The position numbers were made by a program, and so were the translations under genes. 64,000 nucleotides of DNA. Origin: Streptomyces malaysiensis subsp. samsunensis. GTDB lineage: Bacteria; Actinomycetota; Actinomycetes; Streptomycetales; Streptomycetaceae. Position 1 is the first letter of the stretch. Each line of letters starts with the position of its first letter. The stretch lies in NCBI RefSeq assembly GCF_024519315.1, contig NZ_JANIIC010000041.1, forward strand, positions 1-64,000, in the 5' to 3' direction. Below, piece after piece: positions 34,002 through 43,046 of the stretch. The notes below the pieces were generated by a model, which saw only the letters and a list, made by a program, of their open reading frames with translations, had not been told where the DNA came from and did no database searches.

Positions 34002-34952
34002 ATGGCAACGGGGGGATGGGGTCAGCCGAACGGCCCTGGGCAGGGAGGCAATCGTTGGGGGCCGCCGCCCCCGGCACCCAATCCGTACACGCCGCCACCG
34101 GCTCCGGACCCGTACGGGCCGCCGCCGCCGAACCCCTACGGGCCCCCGCCACCGCCGCCCGGGCCCTACCGGCCGACGCCCACGCGTCGGCGCTGGTACC
34201 GGCGAGTGCCTCTCCTCTTCATCCTCGTCCCCCTGCTCCGCCTGGCGCACCGGCCCGCGCGGAAACTGTTCGACCAGGAGGGCGGCGGACGCGTCTACGA
34301 CCCCGTGGTCAACCGCGTTCAGATCACCCGGACGGTGCTCGGCGTCCTCGCGACATTGGCCCTGTACTACATGTACGGATCGGATGGCGACCTGAAGGAC
34401 CAGGCCAGCGAGAGTGCCGCCATGGTCATGTTGACCCCGATCCTGCTCCTCATCGCCGGACCGTTGATCATCGCAATCTTCATCCGCTACGCGCCCGCGG
34501 AGCGGCGGCGGATGCTGCGCTCCCGGCTCAGCGTCCCGGCCAAGACCGTCGGCTGGTACGTCCTGACCGTGGCCGTCCTCGCCGCCACGCTGTGGGGGAT
34601 CTCGGCCAACCCCGAGGTGCTGGAAGGGCTGCACGGCGTGTGGTTGTTCGTGGCCGCGGTCCCGGCGCTCGTGTTCGTGCTGTGGGGGCTGCCGTTCTTC
34701 TTCCTGGCCTCGGCGTACGTCGCCCGCTCAGCCTTCAACACCGCCTATGTGCACGCCGCGCTGCCAGCCGTGATCACCGTGGTGATGGTGTGGATCATCG
34801 CCGTCTTGAAGGGGACCGAGAGCGGTCTGCCGGGCGGGCCGCTGTGGGCCCAGATCTGCTCCCTGTTCGGCGGACCGCTGTCGGTGACGGCGCTCTCCCT
34901 GTGGGAACTGCACCGACTGCGCACACGCCACGGCGTGACCATACGCCGCTGA
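34002..34952 (+). CDS. Pro/Gly-rich membrane protein, function unknown
   Basis: 316 aa. The N-terminal 60 residues are a cytoplasmic Pro/Gly/Tyr-rich tail (PPPPNPYGPPPPPPGP). After a basic RRRWYRR patch come about six hydrophobic segments (about 68-82, 107-124, 143-165, 184-204, 212-238, 248-268, 275-296). No catalytic motif is seen. ATG 34002 follows GGGGAGGAG. It lies at the start of the accessory block, and no partner gene is evident. Confidence 0.75.
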   Translation: MATGGWGQPNGPGQGGNRWGPPPPAPNPYTPPPAPDPYGPPPPNPYGPPPPPPGPYRPTPTRRRWYRRVPLLFILVPLLRLAHRPARKLFDQEGGGRVYDPVVNRVQITRTVLGVLATLALYYMYGSDGDLKDQASESAAMVMLTPILLLIAGPLIIAIFIRYAPAERRRMLRSRLSVPAKTVGWYVLTVAVLAATLWGISANPEVLEGLHGVWLFVAAVPALVFVLWGLPFFFLASAYVARSAFNTAYVHAALPAVITVVMVWIIAVLKGTESGLPGGPLWAQICSLFGGPLSVTALSLWELHRLRTRHGVTIRR

Positions 34953-35257
34953 GACAGCCACCTATGCGGGTATCGCGGTGCGGAGGCGGCCGACTCATCG
35001 GCCGGGGGCGTCCGCCCGGGTCCACCGCCAGTTGCCGGACGGGCACGGGTATGCGTTCCACGGTTGTCCGATGCCGGCCGTACCGCCCGTATGACGGACG
35101 AGGACGTCCTGCGTCGGTCGCCTTGCCCCAAGCCCGAAGCCCGAGGGCTCCTCGGCGCGCATCCGGCCACCGAGCCACCGCGAAAACCCGTTGGCGGGCC
35201 ACGGCGGCCACTGCTACTTTTCCGGAGGCCGTGCGAGAGAGCGAGGAGGTGGTACCC

Positions 35258-35308
35258 GTGAACGTATCGACGTGGGTGCTCTCCTCCGGGGTCACGGTCG
35301 GGCGATAG
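35258..35308 (+). CDS. Possible 16-residue peptide
   Basis: GTG 35258 is preceded by GAGGAGGTGG at good distance and encodes MNVSTWVLSSGVTVGR, then TAG. It could be a leader peptide of the hydrolase gene that starts 45 nt downstream, or the remains of a gene. The rest of 34953-35353 shows no feature that I can support. Confidence 0.2.
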   Translation: MNVSTWVLSSGVTVGR

Positions 35309-35353
35309 GTCGTCCGGGAGCGCCGTTCAGCAGCACTCCCGAAAGGCACGACC

Positions 35354-36076
35354 ATGCGATTCACTTCCGAACAGCGCCTCGACGACGGCGTCATCGAGCG
35401 CGAATTCACCCTCGGCGAGATCCCCGGCACCCTGTGGACGCCCGGATCCGCCGCACCGACCCCGCTGATCCTGATGGCCCACAACAACGGCCTGCCCAAG
35501 GCGGAACCCCGGCTGGTGGCCCGGGCCCGGTACACCGCGGCGTGTGGCTACGCGGTGGCCACCATCGACGCCGCCGGATGCGGTGTCCGGCCCCGTTCCG
35601 CCGCCGACGAGCAGGCCCGCGCCGACCTCCGGCGAGCGATGCAGACCGGCGAACCGGTCGACGAGATCTTCGAATCCCTCGTCGGCCCACTGGTCGACAA
35701 GGCGGCCCCGGAATGGCGGACCACCCTGGACGCCCTCCTTGCGCTGCCCGAGATCGGCGGCCCGGTCGGGTACTCGGGGTGGACCGCCCTCGGTATCCGC
35801 CTCGCGGCGGTCGATCCGCGCATCGCGGCCGCCGGTTTCTTCGCCGGGGGTTATGTGCCCCTCGCCCAGCGCGAGGAGGCCCGGCAGGTCACCATTCCGC
35901 TGCTGCTCCTGCTCCAGTGGGACGACGAAGGGAACCCCCGGCAACGGGCCCTGGACCTGTTCGACGCCTTCGGCAGCAAGGAGAAGACGCTGCACGCCAA
36001 CCTGGGCGGGCACCTCGGCACCCCATGGTTCGAGGTGGAGGACGGGGACCGGTTCTTCGGTCGGCACCTGAAGTGA
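35354..36076 (+). CDS. Alpha/beta-hydrolase-like protein
   Basis: 240 aa. The fold of dienelactone-hydrolase/dipeptidyl-peptidase-like enzymes is suggested by GTLWTP, LILMAHNNG, the nucleophile-elbow region VGYSGWTALG (Ser about 143), and LLLLQWDDEGNP with a late His (GGHLGTP). The elbow reads G-Y-S-G-W, so the last Gly of GxSxG is replaced by Trp. Activity is uncertain. ATG 35354 has only a weak GAAAGG site. A strong terminator follows. Confidence 0.75.
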   Translation: MRFTSEQRLDDGVIEREFTLGEIPGTLWTPGSAAPTPLILMAHNNGLPKAEPRLVARARYTAACGYAVATIDAAGCGVRPRSAADEQARADLRRAMQTGEPVDEIFESLVGPLVDKAAPEWRTTLDALLALPEIGGPVGYSGWTALGIRLAAVDPRIAAAGFFAGGYVPLAQREEARQVTIPLLLLLQWDDEGNPRQRALDLFDAFGSKEKTLHANLGGHLGTPWFEVEDGDRFFGRHLK

Positions 36077-36126
36077 GGCCGGGCCGTCCGGCGGGCAGCG
36101 GACGGTAGGCGGTACCGGCCACGATG

Positions 36127-36167
36127 CCGCTCATCGAGGACAGGCCCCGGCCTTCCTCGATGAGCGG
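36127..36167. terminator. Strong bidirectional terminator
   Basis: CCGCTCATCGAGGA (36127-36140) pairs perfectly with 36154-36167; the loop holds a further AGGCC/GGCCT stem. It separates the convergent hydrolase gene and the AbaA-type cassette. Confidence 0.8.
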
Positions 36168-36213
36168 TGGCCGGCAGACGCACAACCGCCCCGATCGCGG
36201 CGGTACCCGTTGA

Positions 36214-36474
36214 CTACGCGGGGCCGCTCGGAGGCTCATCGCAGCCTCCCCGAGTGGGGGGCCTGGACCGGGCCCGCTCAGCCTTCAACAGGCGCTGGTA
36301 GTCCGTGAGTACGCGCAGCAGCGCGAAGCCCGTGCCGAGCGGGACGGTGCCGAGTTCCAGTCGCGGGTGCCGGGCGTCGCCGAGGTCGGCCCGTATATCG
36401 GGGAGCCGTACGCCATGGGCGGCGAACTCGTCACGGAGGATTGCTGCGACCCGCTCGGCGGGGGTGGGGTTCAT
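36214..36474 (-). CDS. Small protein coupled to the ATPase gene
   Basis: 86 aa (MNPTPAERVAAILRDEFAAHG...), mostly helical, no known domain. Its ATG overlaps the stop of the upstream ATPase gene as ATGA, so its translation is coupled. In AbaA/WhiJ-like loci of Streptomyces a small protein often accompanies the ATPase, so a joint role is likely but not known. Confidence 0.65.
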   Translation of the reverse strand: MNPTPAERVAAILRDEFAAHGVRLPDIRADLGDARHPRLELGTVPLGTGFALLRVLTDYQRLLKAERARSRPPTRGGCDEPPSGPA

Positions 36475-36980
36475 GCGGTGCTTTTCGTGTTCGTGGGCGG
36501 AAGGTTGAACTCGAACCACACCGCTTTGCCTGTGCCTTCGGCCGGTTCGTCGATGGTCATACCGCAGATGTCGGAGAGGGCCGTGACCAGGAAGAGGCCG
36601 CGACCGTTGGTCTCATGGCCCGCCGCGCGGCGGGGCGAGGGGAGTTCGGGGCTGTCGTCGTGGACGGTCACCCGCACGCGGTCGTGCCGGACGGTGGCGG
36701 CCATCCGTACATCGCCCTTGCCGTGCCGATGGACGTTGGTCACTAACTCCGACGCGCAAAGGGCTGCCGCCTCGGCGAGTTGGGAGAGTCCCGAGGCCGC
36801 GAAGATCCCGCGCACGAAGTCGCGGCACAGACGGGGGGGTAGTGGGGAGGGCGGGGGCGGAGAGGGTGTAGCGGTGTGGATGTTCCGGGTGAGCGGGTGC
36901 TCCCATGCGACGCCTCCGTGGCGCTTCGTGAACGGGCATCGTGCGGCCCCCACAGCTGCGCTGTGTGACTGCCACCACAC
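36471..36980 (-). CDS. RsbW/AbaA-like ATP-binding protein
   Basis: 169 aa. HATPase_c_2 domain (about 50-165): SELVTNVHRHG (N-box), VTVHDDSPELP, NGRGLFLVTALSD (G-box). Such proteins act as anti-sigma kinases or developmental regulators. The true start may be the GTG at codon 24, as the first residues are not conserved in type. It is divergent from the XRE gene at 37087, sharing a 106-bp promoter space. Confidence 0.82.
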   Translation of the reverse strand: MWWQSHSAAVGAARCPFTKRHGGVAWEHPLTRNIHTATPSPPPPSPLPPRLCRDFVRGIFAASGLSQLAEAAALCASELVTNVHRHGKGDVRMAATVRHDRVRVTVHDDSPELPSPRRAAGHETNGRGLFLVTALSDICGMTIDEPAEGTGKAVWFEFNLPPTNTKSTA

Positions 36981-37086
36981 ATACGGTAGAGATTGGGGAT
37001 GACAAGTTCAACCTATCCGCGAGAATGAGTGGACCGACCCACCCCCTGACGGCAAACTGTGGCCCACACCCTGAGGAGAGACCCCG

Positions 37087-37977
37087 TTGGCACTGCGAAC
37101 CAACCCCACCGAGAGACAGCGCCGCCTTGGCGCAGAGCTGCGAAGGTTGCGCGAGCAAGCCGGGTTGACGCTGAACGAGGCGGGCGCGCTCATCGACATG
37201 GGTCGTGTGCACCTGACCCACGTCGAGGGCGGCCGCACGGCGATCCCGACCGAGCGGCTGCGTCGGCTTTGCGAAGGCTACCGGTGCACGAGTTCACCGT
37301 TTGTCGAGGCGTTGGTCAGCCTCGCGGAAGACAAGGGCAAGGGCTGGTGGAGCGGCTACAAAAGCAACATGCCTGTTGCAGCCCTCGACTTGGCGGAACT
37401 AGAGTCCCGCACCACCAGTCTTCGCTCCTACGAGTCACTGTTGATCCCCGGCGTCTTCCAGTCGGAGGACTACATCCGCGCCATCTTCCGGGGCAGCGAT
37501 GTGGTGGCGAACCCCGTGGACATCGACCGGGCAGTCGAGTTCCGCATGCAGCGCCAGGCAGCTCTCACCGGCGATGAGCCCCCCACGATCCATGCCGTTA
37601 TTCACGAGGCCGCGCTGCACATGCGGTTCGGCGGCTCGGCCGTGACACGCAAGCAGTTGCTACGGCTCGTAGAACTGGCGGAACTGCCGCATGTGACGAT
37701 TCAGGTCCTGCCCTTTACTGCGGACGGCGTTCCGATGGTGAACACGCCCTTCAACCTGATCGCTTCGCACGGCGGGATTCTGGAAACCATCCAGATGGAC
37801 CACGCCAGCCGGTCCATGTTCCTCCATGACCCGGACTCGGTCACCGAGTATCAACGGCACTTCGACCGGCTCCGCACCGAAGCCCTCCCGCCAGTGGTCG
37901 GCGGCCCATCCGCGCTCAGCCACGACGTGCGAGATTCGCTCGGCCTGATCCAACACATCCTCTACAGCCATTACTAG
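37087..37977 (+). CDS. XRE-family regulator with DUF5753 (WhiJ-like)
   Basis: 296 aa. HTH at about 10-68 (LGAELRRLREQAGLTLNEAGALIDMGRVHLTHVEGGRTAI). DUF5753 ligand-like domain at about 98-280 (LRSYESLLIPGVFQSEDYIRAI, HAVIHEAALHMRFGG, TIQVLPFTADG). These regulators pair with DUF397 proteins in Streptomyces development and antibiotic control. The start is TTG 37087, 7 nt after GAGGAGAG; no better start fits the conserved N-terminus. Two DUF397 genes follow. Confidence 0.9.
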   Translation: MALRTNPTERQRRLGAELRRLREQAGLTLNEAGALIDMGRVHLTHVEGGRTAIPTERLRRLCEGYRCTSSPFVEALVSLAEDKGKGWWSGYKSNMPVAALDLAELESRTTSLRSYESLLIPGVFQSEDYIRAIFRGSDVVANPVDIDRAVEFRMQRQAALTGDEPPTIHAVIHEAALHMRFGGSAVTRKQLLRLVELAELPHVTIQVLPFTADGVPMVNTPFNLIASHGGILETIQMDHASRSMFLHDPDSVTEYQRHFDRLRTEALPPVVGGPSALSHDVRDSLGLIQHILYSHY

Positions 37978-37991
37978 CAGGAAGCGTGGTC

Positions 37992-38186
37992 ATGTCTGAC
38001 CCCAAGTGGCGCAAGTCCTCCTACAGCGCGGACGTCCACCAAAACTGCGTGGAACTGGCCGCCGTCGCCGACGGCGTCCGCATACGTGAGAGCGACGAAC
38101 CGGGCGCGGTGATCCGCACCAACCCAGCAGCACTTCGGTCGCTCATACGAGCCGTAAAAGCCGCACGCTTCGACCACATCCGCTGA
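37992..38186 (+). CDS. DUF397 protein, first of two
   Basis: 64 aa. Typical DUF397: WRKSSYSADVHQNCVELA, then VRIRESDEPG and LRSLIRAVKAARFD. Partner of the XRE gene 14 nt upstream. ATG 37992 follows AGGAAG at 7 nt; a GTG two codons earlier is too close to that site. Confidence 0.85.
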   Translation: MSDPKWRKSSYSADVHQNCVELAAVADGVRIRESDEPGAVIRTNPAALRSLIRAVKAARFDHIR

Positions 38187-38198
38187 GGAAGGGCAGTC

Positions 38199-38390
38199 AT
38201 GTCCCAGCTCAACTGGCGCAAGTCCTCGTTCAGTACGGATGGAGCCAACTGCGTCGAACTCGCCACCACCCCCGACGACATCCGCATGCGCGAGAGCGAC
38301 GAACCCGACTCGGTGCTCCGCACCACCCCCGCCGCGCTCGGGGTCTTCATACGCGTCGTGAAGGCCGGTCGGCTCGATCACACCGTCTGA
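38199..38390 (+). CDS. DUF397 protein, second of two
   Basis: 63 aa, clearly a tandem paralogue of the preceding gene (WRKSSFSTDGANCVELA, IRMRESDEPDSVLRTTPAAL), 12 nt apart. ATG 38199 follows GAGGAAGGG. Duplication may allow different partners for the single XRE regulator. Confidence 0.85.
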   Translation: MSQLNWRKSSFSTDGANCVELATTPDDIRMRESDEPDSVLRTTPAALGVFIRVVKAGRLDHTV

Positions 38391-38525
38391 CGGGGGGCGC
38401 GCCCGCGCGACGTGGGCCGGATGGGAGGTGCGGGCAGCATCTCGCGCGCTTCGCGCGGTTGAGTCCCGCATGGCCAATCTGGCGCTGGTGGACGCAGCCG
38501 AATGCCGTGTTGGCCCAAGAGGTGT

Positions 38526-38568
38526 GCCCGCTGATCAGCCGAGCCAGGTGACGCGGTGATCAGCGGGC
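38526..38568 (+). terminator. 12-bp inverted repeat after the DUF397 genes
   Basis: GCCCGCTGATCA (38526-38537) pairs perfectly with 38557-38568 across a 19-nt spacer. It likely ends the XRE-DUF397 transcript. The remainder of 38391-38708 shows no gene. Confidence 0.55.
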
Positions 38569-38708
38569 AGGTCAAGTCGCCGCAGTGTCATGAACGTGAG
38601 CCTCGGCCGCTGGAGTCGTTCGCCGATGACGTCCTGAACCTGCGGCCCCGCCGGTAGTGCGGGTCGGATCAGCGCTCGTGGGCACCTACGCCGCTGTGCC
38701 GGTCGTGG

Positions 38709-40292
38709 TCACTGGGAGTGGGCGCCGGTGTGGTCCTGGCGGGGCGTGGCACCGGTGAGGGTGCAGCCCTGGCGGGACAGATCCAGCTTCGATCCCTTGG
38801 TCAGACACTTCGTGATCATGTGAGTCTGCTGGCCGTAGCGACGGCCCTTCATGGAGGTCACGGCCCCGTCCGGCCCCACCTCGCAGGGCTTGTCGTCGTC
38901 GCACTCCTTGCCCTTGGCGTCGGGGTCGTTGTGGGTGTTGAAAATCCCCACGACCGTGTCATCGTCGGGGGCCAGCAGCGCCGAACCCGAATAGCCGTAA
39001 CTGGGATCGCAGCCCTTGCTGGCAGCAGTGAAGCGGATCGAGTTGTCCTGCTGGTAGCCGCCCTCCCGCAGGTGCGGGACCACGGCCTCGGCGGTGCAGT
39101 TCATGCGCTCGGTGGCCAGAGTCAGCGGGTCGTTCGCGTGCACGGGAGTGGAGGCGAGCTTGAAGACTTTCGCGCCCTTGGCCGCCAACTGCGCGTAGGT
39201 CGCATCCAGGCGGTAGAGGGCGATGTCAGTGCCGGTCATCGTCGCGTACACCAGCCGGTTGGCGCGGGCGGTGGCCTGGGGGTAGCCGTGGCGGTCGCCG
39301 ATGGGCACCTCGCGGTCGGCGGGCCGGTCCACCAGCGCGGCTCCGGGCTTGGGCCGCTTTCCCTCTACGCAGTGACCGTTGGTCATCATCAGCGCCGGGT
39401 CCTTTGGCCGGGAGGCGGATGTGCGGACCACTGAGCCCATACAGTTGCTCAGCTGCACCGCGCCTTTCATGTTCGGTATCTCGCTGTCGGGGGGCACATG
39501 GGTGCCGGAGATGATGCCTTTGATCCAGTCGACGTGCTTGGTGACATCGGTGTAGCTCGTCGCCCTGGCGGAATTGCCGCTGCTGACCACACCGGCCAGG
39601 GCCCACTGGCCGCCTTCGCGGACCAGTGCGGGCCCGCCGGAGTCCATGTTGGCCGCGGAGACGCTGCCGTCGGGGCTGCCGATGCACAGCTCTTCGTCGA
39701 TCGGTTCGGTCACACACGCCGAGTGCGGCTGCACTTTGGTGTCAGCCTCTCGCAGCCGCTTGGGGTAACACTCCGGTTCAACGCTGTTGGCGCAGGTCAT
39801 GCCCCAGCCCATGATGCGGACGGGGGTGTTTACCTTCGGCCTGGTCGAGGCGATCCGCACGGGCTTGGCCTTGACCGGGGTCTTCAGGTGCATCAGCGCG
39901 AGGTCCTTGCCCCAGAGTTTCTCCTCCCAGGTCGACAGCCGGTAGTAGTGGTCGACCTCGGCGACCTCGCCTCCGGAGGAGGGTTTTAGTGACCCGACCC
40001 GGACCTTCCAGCCCTTGGGGACACCCACCTTCGCCTCGGTCGGGTTGTTGCCGGCGCAGTGGCTGGCGGTCAGGACCCATCGCGGAGCAAGAACCTCCAC
40101 CCCACAGCCGTGACCGTCCGGACGCGATGGCTTGGGAAAGGACGGCTGAAACGAGCCCATGAACGAGTACGCGTGGGCCGACTTGTGGCCACCGATGATG
40201 GCGTGCGCCGGAGGGGCGGCCATCACGGTCGCGGACACCGCGGCCACCGTCGCCAGGGCGGCGGCCGTAGCCCGGCCGGTTGGTTTGCGCAT
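38709..40292 (-). CDS. Secreted protein with two trypsin-like serine protease domains
   Basis: 527 aa. Signal peptide about 1-32 (ATVAAVSATVMAAPPAHA). Domain 1 (about 33-265) has mature-type IIGG, His in LTASHCAG, Asp in GKDLALMHL, Ser in MDSGGPAL. Domain 2 (about 280-490) again has His in MTNGHCVEG, Asp in GTDIALYRL and Ser in GYSGSALLAP. Both triads appear complete, so this is a natural tandem fusion. Several Cys could form disulphides. ATG 40292 follows GGAG at 8 nt; upstream Met codons at 40304 and 40316 lack a site. Confidence 0.85.
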   Translation of the reverse strand: MRKPTGRATAAALATVAAVSATVMAAPPAHAIIGGHKSAHAYSFMGSFQPSFPKPSRPDGHGCGVEVLAPRWVLTASHCAGNNPTEAKVGVPKGWKVRVGSLKPSSGGEVAEVDHYYRLSTWEEKLWGKDLALMHLKTPVKAKPVRIASTRPKVNTPVRIMGWGMTCANSVEPECYPKRLREADTKVQPHSACVTEPIDEELCIGSPDGSVSAANMDSGGPALVREGGQWALAGVVSSGNSARATSYTDVTKHVDWIKGIISGTHVPPDSEIPNMKGAVQLSNCMGSVVRTSASRPKDPALMMTNGHCVEGKRPKPGAALVDRPADREVPIGDRHGYPQATARANRLVYATMTGTDIALYRLDATYAQLAAKGAKVFKLASTPVHANDPLTLATERMNCTAEAVVPHLREGGYQQDNSIRFTAASKGCDPSYGYSGSALLAPDDDTVVGIFNTHNDPDAKGKECDDDKPCEVGPDGAVTSMKGRRYGQQTHMITKCLTKGSKLDLSRQGCTLTGATPRQDHTGAHSQ

Positions 40293-40500
40293 GAATGACT
40301 CCATTCCGTTTACCACCGGGCAGCTCTCCGGCGGGTGTGCGCAGGAGACGGCATCCGACCGCCCCCGTCAGGCCCCGATCCTCGGCCGAGGAGTCCTCCG
40401 GCCCATCTCGCCCGCGTATCAGCCGCCTCGCAGCGACCGCTCAGCTGTGTATCAGCCCTGGGCGACAGCCGCGGAACACTGCGGTAGGCCACCTGGGGCG

Positions 40501-41523
40501 TCACGTCACGTCACCGCCCTCGCGCGTTGTCGTCGACACCCACTGGCGTACGTCCCGTATCAGGGTGCGGCTGGTGTCGAGGGCGGACTCCAGGCCCTGC
40601 TCGGGGCTGGAATCGGCGCGCTGGTGGAGGACGACGCCGAGGACAAGCCGGTCGTGTCCGTCGCGGTCGGGTGCGACGATGGCCCACATCAGGTTGCCCC
40701 CCGCCGGGGTGCTGGAGCCCGTCTTGCCCCCGATGACCCCGTCCCTGCCGAGGAGCGTGTTGGTGTTGCGGAGAGTCTCCTGGGTACCCGGCACCTCCGT
40801 GCCCGGCTTGGCGACGACGGAGCGGAAAGTCGCGTCTCGCATGACCTGCCGCGCCAGCCTCAACTGGTCTCCCGCGGTACTGGTGTTGTCGGGCGAGATG
40901 CCGCTGGCGTCGGTGTACGTGGTGTGACGCATACCCAGGTCGCGGGCAGCCCGGTTCATTTTCGCGACGAACGCGTCCTCCGTTCCGCTGTCCCAACGGG
41001 CCAGCAGCCGGGCGATATTGTTCCCGGACGGGATCAGCATCAGCTCGAGGAGACGACGCTGGCTCAGCCGCTGCCCCTCGCTCACCTGGGCGGTGGACTC
41101 CACACCCGAGACGGACTCGTCGGCAGCCTGCTCGTCGATGGTGGCGCTCGGGCCGGCGCTCCCGGCTTTCAGTGGACAGTCGCGCAGGATCACGTACGCC
41201 GTCATCACCTTCGTCACGCTGGCGATCGGCACCGGCCGCTGCGCACCGGACTTACTCAGCTCGCCCCGCGAGCCCAGGCCCTCGACCTGGACACTCGCCT
41301 GCCCCTCCGCCGGCCAGGAGACGGACTGTGCCGCCCTGACCTGCGGGCCGTGGTCGTCGGTGCGTACGTAGGCGAGGCACACCAGGACGAGCACGGCCAC
41401 GACACCCGCGGCCCAGGCGGCGGCCACGCGCGGCCCGGGATATCGCCGGCGCGACGGCAGGCGCGGACCGGCGGTCCCGACCAGGCTGAGAGTTTCCGTG
41501 CGGTGATCGGTGATCGGGGGCAT
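40501..41523 (-). CDS. D-alanyl-D-alanine carboxypeptidase (S11, DacA/DacC type)
   Basis: 340 aa. One N-terminal membrane helix (about 34-52) anchors it. Penicillin-binding motifs are complete: SVTK (in IASVTKVM, about 102), SGN (PSGNN, about 166), KTG (GGKTGSST, about 263). It trims the terminal D-Ala of peptidoglycan stems. ATG 41523 follows GGAGG. The two-component genes lie 182 bp upstream on the same strand, so envelope signals may control it. Confidence 0.9.
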   Translation of the reverse strand: MPPITDHRTETLSLVGTAGPRLPSRRRYPGPRVAAAWAAGVVAVLVLVCLAYVRTDDHGPQVRAAQSVSWPAEGQASVQVEGLGSRGELSKSGAQRPVPIASVTKVMTAYVILRDCPLKAGSAGPSATIDEQAADESVSGVESTAQVSEGQRLSQRRLLELMLIPSGNNIARLLARWDSGTEDAFVAKMNRAARDLGMRHTTYTDASGISPDNTSTAGDQLRLARQVMRDATFRSVVAKPGTEVPGTQETLRNTNTLLGRDGVIGGKTGSSTPAGGNLMWAIVAPDRDGHDRLVLGVVLHQRADSSPEQGLESALDTSRTLIRDVRQWVSTTTREGGDVT

Positions 41524-41704
41524 GGAAGGGCACCTCCAAAGGCGGGCTCCGTACGCCGAGTTCGGGTACGGGGATCCACCGTGCGGGGTGCGGGTCTCAG
41601 GTGGGCCGTGGCGGGGCGTCCGTCACCGCTCCCGTGGCCGTCCGTCGTGCATCGGCCGTGTGTCGACACACGCGCGACAGTACGACGTGGTCAGGTACGA
41701 GTGA

Positions 41705-43045
41705 TCAGGTACGAGCGGACCGGGAGGCCGCCGGAAGGCGAAGGGTCGCCACCGCCCCGCCGTCCGGGGCGTTGGCGAAGTCCAGCCCGGCGCCGATGAC
41801 CTGTGCCTGGCCCAGCGCGATGGTCAGCCCCAAGCCGTGCCCGCGGCCGCGTTCCACCGACCCGGTGCGGAAGCGCTGCGGTCCCTGTGCCAGCAACTCC
41901 GCCGGGAAACCCGGGCCGTGGTCGCGTACGGTCACCGTGGTGGCCGTGACGCGGACCTCGACGAGCCCGCCGCCATGCCGATGGGCATTGACGACCAGGT
42001 TGGTGACGATCCGGTCGAGCCGGCGCGGATCCGTCTCGGCAAGCGGAGCGGCGGTCGGGGCGAACCGTACCGGCAGCCCCGTCCGTGCCAGCGAGTCGGC
42101 CACCACCTCGGCCAGCGGCACCGGCCGCAGCTCGGCGCTCTCGGCGCCCGCGTCGAGCCGGGAGATCTCCAGCAGTTCCTCCACCAGCGTCCGCAGCGCC
42201 TCCACCCGGTTCCTGACCAGGTCGGCCGCCTCTCCTTCATCGAGCAGCCCGCTCGCGGTGACCAGTCCCATCAGCGGGGTACGCAGCTCATGGGCGACAT
42301 CGGCGGTGAACCGCTGCTCTGCCTTCAGACGCCCGTGCAGGCTGTCGGCCATCGCGTCCAACGCGGTGGAGATCTCCCGGATCTCGTCTCCGCGCCCGCC
42401 TCCGGCCGAGATCCGCGAGGTCAGATCACCGTCGGCGATGCGGCGCGCGGTCCGTGCGACGTGCCGGAGTCTGCGGTGGGGCAGCTCCGCCAGGAGCAGC
42501 GACAGCGGGACGATCACGGCCAGAGCGACCAGGGCGTACTTCCACATGTGCCGGTCCAGGGCCTGCCGGGTGAGCAGGTCGGGAGTCATGTCGACGCTCG
42601 TCGCTAAGGGGTCGCCGTGGTACGTCCGTGCCGCCCACATCCTGGGACGATTGGGGTTACCGTCGTACCAGGTGACCTCCTCGTCGGCCGTCACACGGCG
42701 GTCGTGGGCCGTGCCCGCCGTACTGCTGGCCTTCGGGATCTCACTGCCCGGCAGCACCCTTCCCGGGCGCGGCGAGGAACGGAGGCGACGCACCAGCGGG
42801 TCGGGCATGACCTCGGTGTTCGTGACGGCCCCTACGGGGGGTGTGCCGGTCTGCTCGTACTCATCCAGCACTTGGGACAGAGCGTCGAGGGCCTTGACCG
42901 CACCGTCGTGCATCGAGCGGTCCCGAGTGCTGTTGTGGACCAGGATTCCGATGGTCAGCGCGGTGGCGCAGCAGGCGAGCGTGACCAGCAGGGCGAATTT
43001 CCAGCGCAGCGAGTGGCGGTTGAGCAGCGCGGGTGCGGACGGCAC
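41705..43045 (-). CDS. CseC-like sensor histidine kinase
   Basis: 446 aa. Two helices (about 14-38 and 157-178) enclose an outer sensor loop of about 118 residues, longer than in CseC. HAMP, H-box DVAHELRTPLMG, N-box NLVVNAHRHGG, DHGPGFP and GHGLGLTIA follow. The core is very similar in wording to CseC in this window. GTG 43045 sits 1 nt after the regulator stop and follows GGAGGAAG that lies inside the regulator gene, so the two are coupled. Confidence 0.9.
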   Translation of the reverse strand: MPSAPALLNRHSLRWKFALLVTLACCATALTIGILVHNSTRDRSMHDGAVKALDALSQVLDEYEQTGTPPVGAVTNTEVMPDPLVRRLRSSPRPGRVLPGSEIPKASSTAGTAHDRRVTADEEVTWYDGNPNRPRMWAARTYHGDPLATSVDMTPDLLTRQALDRHMWKYALVALAVIVPLSLLLAELPHRRLRHVARTARRIADGDLTSRISAGGGRGDEIREISTALDAMADSLHGRLKAEQRFTADVAHELRTPLMGLVTASGLLDEGEAADLVRNRVEALRTLVEELLEISRLDAGAESAELRPVPLAEVVADSLARTGLPVRFAPTAAPLAETDPRRLDRIVTNLVVNAHRHGGGLVEVRVTATTVTVRDHGPGFPAELLAQGPQRFRTGSVERGRGHGLGLTIALGQAQVIGAGLDFANAPDGGAVATLRLPAASRSART

Positions 43046-43046
43046 G

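Noticed and set aside
38440..38475. TPsiC-like string (GGTTGAGTCCCGC) suggesting a tRNA
   Set aside because: No acceptor, D or anticodon arms can be folded around it.
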